Source: Laburnicola sp. R22_1 (Eukaryota; Ascomycota; Dothideomycetes; Pleosporales; Didymosphaeriaceae). From it: a DNA stretch of 64,000 nucleotides. The stretch is from positions 2,914,001-2,978,000 of the forward strand of contig JACONQ010000004.1 of assembly GCA_014281115.1 (NCBI GenBank), written 5' to 3'. The notes beneath the pieces are model-generated. The model made no database searches. It saw only the letters and a list, made by a program, of their open reading frames with translations, and had not been told where the DNA came from. A program made the translations under genes and the position numbers. This document shows positions 10,206-21,200 of the stretch, in pieces (position 1 is the first letter of the stretch; each line of letters starts with the position of its first letter).

Positions 10206-10522
10206 ATCGATTATAGCTCCTAAAACTATGATTTATTCTTTACAATTATTACCTGTACATCATAATATCACGACATGAAGAGAATGACCAAGATAAAGCG
10301 GCTCCTAAGGGCCAACACAGCAGTACCAACAAACAAACACGGAATCATTGATCAAAAAATCTTGATTGCTATGGTGGGCAATAATGGGTAATAACGGTAT
10401 CTCCTGGATGACAGGAGCCTTATCTGTAGCATGAGTTTTCGCCTGATGACAGAAACATGCTAGGTAACTTCTAACTAAATCAACCTTGGAGACCGCCGCA
10501 CCACCTGCACTAGACCGCAAGC

Positions 10523-11290
10523 CTAGAGATGAGACCAGCGGGTTCCATGCTCGTTGTGTCCAACCTTTTTGACCTGAGCTTTATCCTTCAGCCAGATGAT
10601 CTGCTGTTTGCAGGCCAGCATCGTCCGACCAATGCCGACCTTTTGGGCAACAACATCCCAAGGGAGACGTCTCACCCAGGCTTCCCCAAGCTCGCGCAAT
10701 TCCTGATCTGTCCAGCGCGGCTTCGTAGTACCTTTTTGTTTGGCAGAACGCTTTGCTTTCTGACGATTCGACTTCTGGTGCTGTGCACTCGGCGCGGTTT
10801 TTCCGAGTTTTTCGGATACTTTGCTCATTTGTTGAGACAGGTGATGGTTCGCTAAGCCAACAGCAACGGATTTCGTCCGAGGTATGGGCCTCAGAAGTAT
10901 AAGAGGAATGTCAGATGATTCATCTCCAGAATCCTGTTCCTCCAAGTTGAATGGGCTATTGACATCTGATTCATCCATAACACTGTCGTCGTTCTCATCA
11001 AGTGCGCCCTGGTTAACTTGTGCATTCTTTTCCGGCATGCGGATGCCCTCGTGCTTCTCGACAGACGGGTTGACTCGCTTCTGGGTTTTGGCGAATGCAT
11101 TGGCTGGGCTAGATGTATCAGACTGAGAAGCTGGGCCAGATGGCTCCCCAGACTGAACTGCTGAAGGCTCTGAACCCACTGATGCACCCCGGCGCTGCAA
11201 GGGCGCAAAGAGTATGGTACGACCGTCGGGCAAAACGAATGTTCCACCTCGCTTAGAAAAGCGGAACATACCCTTCTTGTTGCGAATCAT
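10523..11290 (-). CDS. SANT/Myb-like protein (paralogue 4), 255 aa
   Basis: A single exon from Met at 11290. Residues 8-32 ('MFRFSKRGGTFVLPDGRTI') are the best match to the LPDGR module of paralogue 1. Residues about 35-185 are a polar, acidic-then-basic linker, with 'DENDDSVMDESDVNS' around 98-112 and a Lys/Arg/Gln-rich stretch around 160-190, probably nuclear-localising. Residues 193-255 are the C-terminal SANT-like domain ('WTDQELRELGEAWVRRLPWDVVAQKVGIG...'), with a helix 'ACKQQIIWLK' and the terminal 'HGTRW'. Upstream (11310-11400) the presumed promoter carries several 'TCTGGTTGAC/TCTGGCTG'-type repeats of unknown meaning. Intact, with no stops. The function is not known beyond likely nucleic-acid or chromatin association. 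Confidence 0.74.
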   Translation of the reverse strand: MIRNKKGMFRFSKRGGTFVLPDGRTILFAPLQRRGASVGSEPSAVQSGEPSGPASQSDTSSPANAFAKTQKRVNPSVEKHEGIRMPEKNAQVNQGALDENDDSVMDESDVNSPFNLEEQDSGDESSDIPLILLRPIPRTKSVAVGLANHHLSQQMSKVSEKLGKTAPSAQHQKSNRQKAKRSAKQKGTTKPRWTDQELRELGEAWVRRLPWDVVAQKVGIGRTMLACKQQIIWLKDKAQVKKVGHNEHGTRWSHL

Positions 11291-12493
11291 TATTGGATGC
11301 GTCGGTGGACTCTAGCTGACTGTAGCTGAATCTGGTTGACACTTCCTGATAAGATCTAGGAGACTCTGGTTGACAAGACCTGGTCAACTCTGGCTGGAAG
11401 TTGTGGTAGAATCTACTTTAGACGAGAGGGGGATATTTTATACCATGACGAGGTGGCGATTTCAAAATGGTCTGTGTACATAATTTTCGCCTTGGCAATC
11501 GATAAGGTGAAATGTATCGTTGCTACACAACAGTAGGATGGCTCATCCGTGGACTGACTACATAAGACATTCACTGGCTATTGCCCAATCGGGCGATAGA
11601 GCTTCAGATAAGCTCATGTGTCGGATCATCACATTGGTCAATACTCTGCAAAGTGGTTCGGTTTCGTCAAATGCATGACATTGTTATTTATGTATGTTAT
11701 CTGGCCGTCTCTTTACATAAAAAGCCTATAACTGGCTCCCAATGTTGTCGCTCGGTATTATCATTGTTAATTCTTGATGGACGCTATATTTACTCTTTTA
11801 ATTATTTTAACACGACATGGAACTTCTAAAGTATACATCGGCCGGTGTGAATGCATAGAGAAATGGCAAGGTTGAGAGCTAGCTGATCTTATATTACAAA
11901 CATAGTGTAGTTTGAAAAGACTGATGTATACTCTTTATATACTGCTTTAATAGAAGCACGGCCACTACACGTATTACAGTGCCTGATAGTAGAAGGTTTC
12001 CCGTGGCAAACAAACACCCACAAAGAGGATGAATGCGGGGTATTTTCAAAACCAGCAAAATAAGACTGTATATTGTGTACTTATACTTCATTGCTTATAT
12101 ACGCTAGGGAAGTGGATGTCCTGTGATTTTATACGATACCCTGGTACTTATTGCACATATGTAGTCATTAAAAAGGGGCAAGGAAACTCAGGCTCTATGT
12201 CAACATCGTTTTATGTCAAACAAATGAATGGTTAACGAATGCTTTTCTCTGTGCTTGTTACCCACTCACAATACTATCACTCATATTTTATTGCCAAAAG
12301 AAAATCAAGAAATAATGTTATCCATGTTAATATTCTGTGTTCGGGTCCGGCGCAAACATAATCCTCTGTGCACTGAACTGGAATTTGGCCAGCCATAACC
12401 CAGTAATACCCGTATCATCATATTTAATTCTTTGAACATGTACCGGGGCTTTAGGTGCAAGAATCACCGCAGTAATCTTTTTATATTTTATAT
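11291..12493. other. Intergenic at the edge of the gene island
   Basis: About 1.2 kb of moderately A+T-rich unique sequence. Open frames are short and domain-free. It ends abruptly at the SINE-like repeat at about 12494, beyond which RIP-affected transposon DNA begins. Confidence 0.45.
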
Positions 12494-12605
12494 TGAAGAT
12501 CTTCGTCGTGTGGAGATTCTAACCAAGGTCGAGTCCGCACCATACACAGAGAGGAGTAAAACAGGAGGCACTAAAACCTAGTACCTAGCACATAGTGGAT
12601 ATTAA
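12494..12605 (-). repeat. SINE-like short repeat, copy 1
   Basis: The reverse complement reads 'GTGCTAGGTACTAGG...TTTTAGTGCCTCC...ACGACGAAGATCTTCA' and matches 23745-23847 and 35033-35143. Its 3' end (on the minus strand) is 'GATCTTCA' at 12494, the same end point as in the other two copies. This copy is hardly mutated, although it borders heavily RIP-affected DNA. No clear target duplication is visible here. Confidence 0.7.
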
Positions 12606-14960
12606 TATTTATATAGCTAGCTATAGAGTACCTATTTAATACTAATTAGTAGTTAACTAACCCTTAACTATAAATTAGTAAAAGTAAAGACATATTATAC
12701 AAGTTATTATTAGCTATATAATTTGTTTTATTATATTCTATCCTCTATATATAAGAGAATATCAGATTAAGCCTTTATAGAGTTAGTAAGTAACTATCAC
12801 TACTATATAAAACAAAGAAAGCGATTATATAAAATATATAAAATCTATCCTTATCTACTAGTATAGGAATAGCAAATTAACTCTTTTATTAAGTTAGTAA
12901 GTAGATATTACTACTATATAAGATTTAAGAGAAGATAGTACACTAAGCATACTACTAGTAACTATATAAATGTATAGTTAGATAATAACAAACCTTAATA
13001 AAGTGTTACTCTCTATATAATTAACCTATTAAACAAACTAGTTATATAATAACTATCCCTACTACTACTTTATATAAAGTCCCCACCTTTACTATCTCTA
13101 CCTTATAAAATAATACTAACTTAAATATGCCTAAGTATACTAGACTATATAATAAGTGTACTAAAGGGATAAGAATATTAGAGGCAACACTATGCAAGAA
13201 AATAAGACCTAAGTACTAGAAAAATAAAATTAACTTAGTAGACAATCCCTCTCTATTAGAAATGCAATTATACGTAGTATATACTATTACTAATTATTAT
13301 ATATTATACTAAAAAGGGATAGCTTTCTTAAAATTATTCTAGAAAGACTTTAAAGAATAGAAAATAGAAAGAATACTATTTTTTAAAGTTAAACTATGCG
13401 TTTAGAAGAGAGCTTATTATAGTTTTAAAAAAAAGATATTATACTAAGAATAGATACTAAAGCTATAAGTACTAGTAAACTATATAAAGTAGTCTAAAGT
13501 AATATAAATATTACTTATATATTACTACCTTTACTAGCTTACTTATCTTCTTATATATAAATACTAAAGCTAATCTTAAAGATACCTAAACTAGTTAGGC
13601 TGTTGCACAAACCTAAATAGAGCAAGCTATTGCTACTATAGGCACCTATATAGCTATAGGTTCCTATAGATATCTTAAGAGAACCTTTATATAAGTACTA
13701 AGGACAATTTTATTTATATAAATAACTAAATAAACTACTACTCTTTGCATATTGCACCTAACTACTATTTTGTCTACCTACTTATAATTATTAAATGCTA
13801 TATAGAATAGAGCTACTACTAGTTAAATACGAATTATAGATACTATACTAATCTATATAGACTAAGCCTATACTATAATTTAACTTATATAAGCTTCCGC
13901 CTAAGCACAACTTACCTCTTTAGAGAATTCTAGCTAATAAGATAATCTAATTCTAAAAGATATAAAATAAGGCTAATAACTATACTGGAGCTCTATATAA
14001 TATTTTAGTAGATAAGACTAGGATCTTTATTAATCTATACAGACGCCTAGATATTGCTAAGAATTAATACCTAGATATTGTTCTAGATATCCTTACTAGC
14101 CATGCGGTATAGTATTACCTTTATACTATCTACCCTAGACAATTATAAAAGTACTTATATAAAGCACTTAATAGTTACTTTAATACTACTATTAACTATA
14201 ACTAGTATTAAATAGATTAGATTATAATAACTTTTATATAATACTAGCGTAAGAATCCTAATAAAAGTTTGTATAAAGTTCTAGAAGTAATAATTAATAA
14301 GCTTACTTTTATATAGAGAGTATTAGGTGTAGACTTTATTAGAAAAATTTCTGTTTATACTACTATTATATAAGTATACTATAGACACCTAAAGCTAGAG
14401 TAGGCTATATTTACCTTTAAGCCTACCTATAAAGCTCTATTTGCTAATTTCTATACGTTAATCTAAGTTATAATTAATTACTAATCTAATTAGTACCTAT
14501 AAGAGGCTAATGCGTACTACACTAATTATAAATATAATTTGTACTATTATTATTATAATTTAGATTCTAATTAAATAATATTTATATAAGACTAAAGAAG
14601 TGTTTTATATACTATAAGAAAGGTTATTAGTCTTCTAACTATTTATGTAATAAGTATACTTACGTAATAAGGTAGTATATTATCTTCTATAAAAAGTATA
14701 ATAATAAAACATTTTTATATATAACTGTTTAGTCCTATATTTAGAATATAGAAGGATATAATAATAAGGAACCTACTTTGTATAAAGAAGAGGAGCAAAG
14801 TAAAGATAATAAAAATAGCAATAATTAAGTATTCTACCTAACTACTACTACCTATCTTTACTATATAACTAGCAAATATATTTATAAAATAGAGCTAAAG
14901 GAGTGTATAGAATAGTTTATTCTTAAAGATTAATACTATATAATATACTAAGGTAAACTA
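12606..14960 (+). mobile_element. RIP-degraded Ty1/copia element, gag part
   Basis: A heavily A+T-rich block with almost no CpA or TpG. At 14601-14650 the frame TGT-TTT-ATA-TAC...GGT-TAT-TAG becomes a copia-type zinc knuckle (C-F-V-C...K-K-G-C-W-S) when TpA-creating changes are reversed. The same element resumes at 23062, after the inserted gypsy element, with pre-integrase and integrase-like sequence. The LTRs of this copia element are not identified. No functional protein is possible; stops occur every few codons. Confidence 0.55.
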
Positions 14961-15145
14961 TGTCATGGATCCATGGCGGCACCCGGCCCGGAACAACGTT
15001 GATCCGGCGCTAGGCCCGATTTGGCGTTAGCTCGGCAGCACCCATAAGGTGCTGCCGCCCTGCCTGCCCACTTGGCATAGCAGTATTTCATGTACTAGGA
15101 ATCAACTTACCTTCATCCCAACTATCGCGGGCCCGAACCCTAACA
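14961..15145 (+). repeat. 5' LTR of gypsy-1
   Basis: Begins TGTCATGGATCC and ends CGAACCCTAACA (TG...CA). It is identical in length to the 3' LTR. The primer-binding region would start at 15146 (CTATACTGCTATCGCTCC). Preceded by target duplication AACTA. Confidence 0.93.
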
Positions 15146-15698
15146 CTATACTGCTATCGCTCCCCCCTCAGGGTTCTAGCTGCGACAGGCCCACCGACCA
15201 GGGCGCCAGCGATCGGATCTACGCGAGCCAGTACGACGACGAATCGGATAATTACGCGACGACGAATCGGAGGTCCCGCAATCGCGTGGCGTGCCCGGAC
15301 TTGGGGCGCAGTGGTGTGCGTACGAGCGACGACGCGGTCGAACGACGACACGTAGAAACTTGACTTGACCAAGGACATCCTCCCTCTCAGGCGCAACTGA
15401 CGTTGTGGAGAGTAGGCAGACGGTAGGGCTGGACGCGCGGGTTAACGCGTGTGCCGCTACAGAACGTCAGCGGAGAGGACGACTTGACAAGGACCTGGCC
15501 CTCCCTACTACGACTTCACAGTAATTCATAGTGTTTCACAGCAATAGCAGTGACATCTGGGGCAATTCAGCAGAACGGATGTCTGTGAGAGATCCGGCTG
15601 GCGACTTTTGTATAACACCGCCTGAGGTGCCAAAGACCGCACCTCACCCGCACCCGCAACATCAACTTCGACTTATAACTTCGACTCACCCGCTGCCA

Positions 15699-18253
15699 AT
15701 GGCATCCAGCTACCCCCGCGTCAGCGGTACGTACGACGAGCAAGGTCGACGCCGCGCACCCCAATCTCCTATGCCAGGCAGTTTCGACTTTGGCAACACG
15801 GACTCGCCTACGCCGCAACCTCGCGGGGCTGGAGACCTAAAGAACTTTACCCCATCCTTCGCAGAGACCTTTGCTCGTAGTCGGGTAGGTGCAGACGATA
15901 CTCAAGAATCCACTACCATCGCGGGTGACTCGCAATCTCAGTCACTAGTTATCCCCGCTATGAACCCACGAGCTAGACCTGCGGCTCGGGACACTCGACT
16001 GCCGCGAAACACATCCCAATATTTCAACACAACGACTGACAGGATTGACAACATCTTCAACGCAACTAAGCTCGAACAACGCGACGTTCCGCGTGACACC
16101 CGCCAAGTGACAATTCAGACACCTCAACAATCTCCCAACCAAGGCCGCTCACGCGAGCAAGTACGTCAGTCACCGGTTCGAGGAGCCTCGCGCTCAAAGT
16201 CCGATAGTCGCAGCCCCGAGGACATACGAGTACCCAAGAAAGCGTTACCTCAGATCCGCTTCGAGTCCCCACCTCCGCTCACGCGCGACGACCGACGACG
16301 TACTTCCTTAAGAGCCTCCAACTTGTTTGTAGAAGCCCGTGGCCCAGTTGACGAAGAAGGAGGACTGGGTTACAACCTAGAAGTACAATACAAGGATGCC
16401 CAAGGAGAATGGGTAGAAAAGACGTTTTGACTGACAGACGCCGCTAAGTTCGCCAAGGACGTACAGGCCCACCCTGACGCCTGGTTTGACGTCATTATCA
16501 AGTGCGCAAAGTCTGGGGAACAACTAGCGGAGAAACTCTCTCAACTTGACGCATTGGAATCTACGTTTCAACGACTGCGTAACGCATACAACTCTGCAGG
16601 TGGCACCAACCCCAAGGCTTATAAGCAACTACAACAAGCACATGACGCCCTGCTGGACTCTTATAAGCAGCGAGGAATCGACTTAGCCTCTGCTAAAGGC
16701 GAGCTGAATAACATCCTTACTCGTTTCCATCAGACAGTGCAGGCAGGACAAGAGTTGCAGAGCAAGTTCAACAATGCGATGACCACTAACCAGAATGCGA
16801 ACACCGAGCTTCATAACGTAAAAGCTAACTACCAGTATGCCGTCCAGGATGCTCAACACCTCAAGCACGACTTGCAGCAGACAGAACGACGAGCACTACT
16901 AGCCAAGAAAGCGGCTTACGTAGCTGAGGATGAGTTGAAAGCTCTAAGACAACAAACCACTCGTCAAACCTATAACGTGATAGGACGAGGGCAACCTCTC
17001 CCACGTAATCAGTTTAATAGGTCGCCTTCTCCTCCCCACGGCACTGGTCGCGCGCGCTCTCCCCGACGCGATGTCTATACGCCAAACAGCGATCCCGCTC
17101 TCAACTATCATCCAGCCGGTTCGGCTTACGGTAGGTTTACCCATGCTCGTCCCAACGAGAACCCATACCGTGACACTGGATACGAACGACAAGATTTGCG
17201 CGGCAACCGCGAGGATGCATATGAACCCCGAGACTACGACCAGGAAGATCGCGATCGATTTGACCACCGCGATCGACGCGACGACCGAGACCGACGCGAC
17301 GACCGTGACCGACGTGATGATCAGAGAGATTCAGAGCGACCTTTCAGCGCGTCTCACGTATCGCTTGCGACGGGTGGAGGATCGCACTACAAGGCACCTG
17401 AGATAGAGTCCTTAGCGGGAAAGACAAGGAAGACTACGAACGATGGCGTATACAAGCGATTGACAAAGCCATCACGCTTCCGTTAGAAGAACACAAGGTT
17501 CGCTATGTCCGTCGCTTTATCAAGGACGATGCTTGGAGTTTGGTGTACCCGATCCTCAACTCAGTCAACACCTTAGACGACCTACTGAGACCGTTGGATG
17601 AGACTTATATGTCCTACGACCGCATTGTCGAAGTTGAGCAGAAACTCTACGACAACTCCTTACAATGGAAGAAGGGCGAGACATTTGCGCAATGGCAAGG
17701 ACGATTCCTATCAGTCATCAACTTACTCAGTATGGATGAGATGGGCAAAGTACGTCACGCTCGCCGACTCATGGATAGTCGATTGGCCCGTCAAGCCTCC
17801 GCCAGCTCAATCCCGAACGAGAGCCTTATGGCCTTCCTCGCCCGCGCTCGTCAACTGCACCAGTACAACCTCGACATTGACAGCCAACTACACTCTGGTC
17901 CAAAGAAGTTATCTACAAGCATATCAGGAAAGGATTAATTGCGTAAACGTTCTTTAAGCGACAGGATGCAGACACGCAAAGCGCCGCGAGCCCTCATCTA
18001 GAAACGCACCACAGAAGAACGTAACCGCATGAGCAAGTTGGGACTATGCTTCAAGTGCGGCAAACCCGGTCACACACCGCGGGATGAATCCGCACCCTGC
18101 AAGGGCAAAGACTACGTCCCTTCCAAGGACATACCTGCCCTAGCCGCCGCAATCAACACCGCCTATGTAGAGGATGCCGATGACGACGAGGACAGCTTCG
18201 CTTATGAGAGCGAGACAGATGAGGATTCGGAAAACGAGGCGCTCCCGAACTAA
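15699..18253 (+). pseudogene. gypsy-1 gag, broken
   Basis: The structural polyprotein of the retrotransposon. I favour the Met at 15699 ('MASSYPRVSGTYDEQG'); an in-frame upstream Met exists at 15531. The N-terminal ~270 residues are disordered and Pro/Arg-rich. A coiled-coil-like stretch (about 16554-16960) is followed by an Arg/Asp repeat region encoded at about 17250-17330 ('DRDDRDRRDD'-like). The capsid-like helical region is 17400-17935. The zinc knuckle at 18050-18105 is 'CFKCGKPGHTPRDESAPC', a C-x2-C-x4-H-x8-C spacing. Damage: TGA at 16428-16430, an apparent 1-nt deletion near 17412 (frame 3 to frame 2) and stops near 17936 and 18000. The acidic tail ends at TAA 18251-18253. Confidence 0.85.
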
Positions 18254-18268
18254 ATCGCGATCGGGAGC
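18229..18268 (+). promoter_or_regulatory. Putative programmed -1 frameshift signal, gypsy-1 gag/pol
   Basis: Heptamer GGAAAAC at 18229-18235, phased G-GAA-AAC in the gag frame. A 5-nt spacer (GAGGC) follows, then a perfect 8-bp stem GCTCCCGA (18241-18248) / TCGGGAGC (18261-18268) with a 12-nt loop. The gag stop TAA lies inside the loop. The pol frame is open in the -1 frame from CGA at 18235 through the protease. The same arrangement occurs in gypsy-2. Confidence 0.75.
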
Positions 18269-21200
18269 AACCTTGGCGTAGGACCCAGAGGGAGGTCAAA
18301 CGTACTATTCGTCGACTTGAAGCCGCTACCAGTTATCATACCCTAGATGAACCCGCCGTCATCCACGCCGTTTCCGCGCTCGCCTTGGACGTCAACCCTA
18401 TGCTGGACGCGTCCAGACAATTAGAGTTTGACTGTCACATCAAACTCCCAGTTGCACGAAAATGGTTGCGCGCACGCAGTCTGGTGGACACAGGAGCTAC
18501 CACTTGTTTCATTCATCGTTAGCCAGTCAAACAACACTAGCTCAAAGAAATCACGTTGGAGCGTCCTATTGGTCTCGCTCTGGCAGACGGTAACTTATTT
18601 GGAAAATTACGAACTGCAGTCGAAGTCGCCGTTAGACATGGAACGCATACTAGCATGGTCTTGTGTTACGTTACTGAGATTGGCAAGTTCGACGTCTTAC
18701 TTGGTATGAATTGGATGGATCATTATAGGCTAGTACCAGCGTTTGGAGAAACAAGGTCCCTAAGCTTTGAGTCGACTCACTGTCTGGTGAACTGCTTGGA
18801 CGGCGCTATGCCCGACAAGATCTACGACAACAAGCCACCTGACAGTGCTACCTGGAAAAAGACAGCAAAGAACGGAATAGACATAATCTCCGGCCGCGCG
18901 GCTGCCATGATGATTTTGAAGGATCCCGATTCAGCCATTTTCATTGAACCACACTATTGGGAGCGTCTTGAAGCACTCGACCCAGGCGGAGACGACTCTA
19001 ATGACCTCTGTGAGCATATCGCAGCCAACCTTTGCGCCGCACAGCATTGCGCGGTGTCTAAGGCCGACTTCGAGAAGTATATGAGAAAGATGGAGAAACC
19101 TGCGCTCACCCGACAACAAATCACGGAGCTACTGCCGTCATTCTTGTCCGACTTCGCTTATGGATTTGACCCAAAGGAAGCGAACAAACTGCCGCCATAC
19201 CGACCAGGAATTGATCACGCTATAGATCTGGATCCAGATGCAGCCGTTCCAAGGCCAAAGATCTACGGGCTAACACGAAAGGAGTGTGAGGCAGTTAAGA
19301 CGAACATTGACGAGATGCTAGGCAAAGGCTTTATTCGTCCTAGTAGCTTACTATACGCCGCCCCAGTCTTGTGCGTTAAGAAGCCTGGAGGCGGGTTGAG
19401 GATATGCGTTGACTACAGAGCCCTCAATACAGCCACAAAGAAGAATCGCAACGCACCTCCTTCTATTAAAGAAACTATGGCACGTCTAACCAAGGCCAGA
19501 ATCATGAGCATTGTCGACGTCATAGCGGCTTTCAACGCTGTACGTGTCAAGGAAGGAGACGAGGAAAAGACCGCCTTTCTGACAAGGTACGGCTTATACG
19601 AATATCTCGTCATGCTGTTTGGATTATGCAACGCACCTGGAACCTTTTAATTATACATCAACGATGTCCTGCGACAGTACCTGGACGACTTTTGCACGGC
19701 GTATCTGGACGATGTACTCATTTACTCTGACAATGAGGATAAACATAAGAAACATGTCTGACTTGTAGTGGGAAAACTCGTCGACGCCGGACTCTACTTG
19801 GATATCCATAAGTCACAGTTCAAAGTGAAGCGAGTTAAGTACCTTGGGTTGATCTTGACGACTGACGGCATCGAAATGGACCCCACCAAAGTCAAGACTA
19901 TACAGGAATGGCAACTTCCTCGCAGTGTCAAAGACGTTTAAGCCTTCTTGGGATTTGCCAACTTTTACAGACGGTTTATCCTAGGCTTTAGCCAACTCGC
20001 CTGTCCTCTTACCGAACTTACAAAGACGACTGAGAACCGCGTTAAGACGTTTCCTTTGGCACTAGACTCCGCCGCAGCTTAAGCTTTTGAGCGACTTAAG
20101 CAAGCTTTTACTAGTGCGCCAATACTGGCCCACTTTAACGCCGACTTGGAGACTTGGCTCGAGACCGACGCGTCCGACTTCGTCACTGTAGTGGTCTTGT
20201 CACAGATGCACAATGGCGTACTTAAACCTGTCGCATACTTGTCACACAAGATGAACCCCGCGGAGTGCAACTATGAGATATACGATAAAGAACTCCTTGC
20301 GATAGTGCGCGCCTTCGAAGAATGGCGATTTGAGCTGTCTGGTACCAAGACTCTGATTGACGTCATTTCTGATCACTTGGCATTGCGCTACTTTATGACT
20401 AACAAGCGACTGAACTGTTGTCAAGCTCGCTGGGCCGAATTCCTTTCTGAATTCAACTTCCTTATAAGATACAGGCCCGGGAGCCAAGGCGCAAAGCCTG
20501 ATGCACTCACTCGACGCCCAGGCGACCTCCCCGAAGACGCGCACGATGAACGCTGACAACACCAGGTGTAGACCATCCTTAAGCCGCATCACGTTGCGCC
20601 TGAAGCCCGCACCGACGGCGGCCCGCAAGCCCATCACGGTCCCGAGGACAGTGATGGCTGCGACGCGACGAACGAGAGCAGCTCCCAACATGCAGTATAC
20701 ATGGCGCAGATCTTAACGCACGATTACACGGACAATATTGTAAACCTGGCTTTGATAACATACCTTGTTAGCGAAGAGGATTACGTTAGTAAGGAGTCTA
20801 TAAAAGAATTACTAGCGTTGTTATCTTTGGCACCTGTGTAGTTGCTAGAGACAGAGGAGGAGATAAGGATGAATCCTCTTATCAATAACAGCAACTCTAA
20901 CAAGGATCTCATCACTAGAATTAAGAAAGCGTACCCCGCTAATAAAGACCTGCAGAAAATCATAAGGGCAAAAACCAGTGGCTACTAACAAATCCCTATA
21001 GCACTTATCCACAACAAGAAACTCCGCATTAAACTAAGGGATTGCCAGATAAGGAATGGGTTACTCTATGTTAGAGACAAAGTTTACATACCCAACAACG
21101 CCCGCCTACGCACAGCAGTTATAAAGAACTCTTATAATAAGCTTTGCGCAGGTCACCCTAGTAAACACGCCACGTATAATAGACTTAGCTAATAGTATTA

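Noticed and set aside
14961..15145. Possibility that the two 185-bp repeats are independent solo LTRs
   Set aside because: Equal length, same orientation, ordered gag-pol between them and a matching AACTA target duplication on the outside show one intact insertion.
17250..17335. GACGCGACGACC-type tandem repeats that could suggest a CRISPR-like or regulatory array
   Set aside because: They are in frame within gag and encode an Arg/Asp repeat; a eukaryotic retrotransposon coding repeat explains them.
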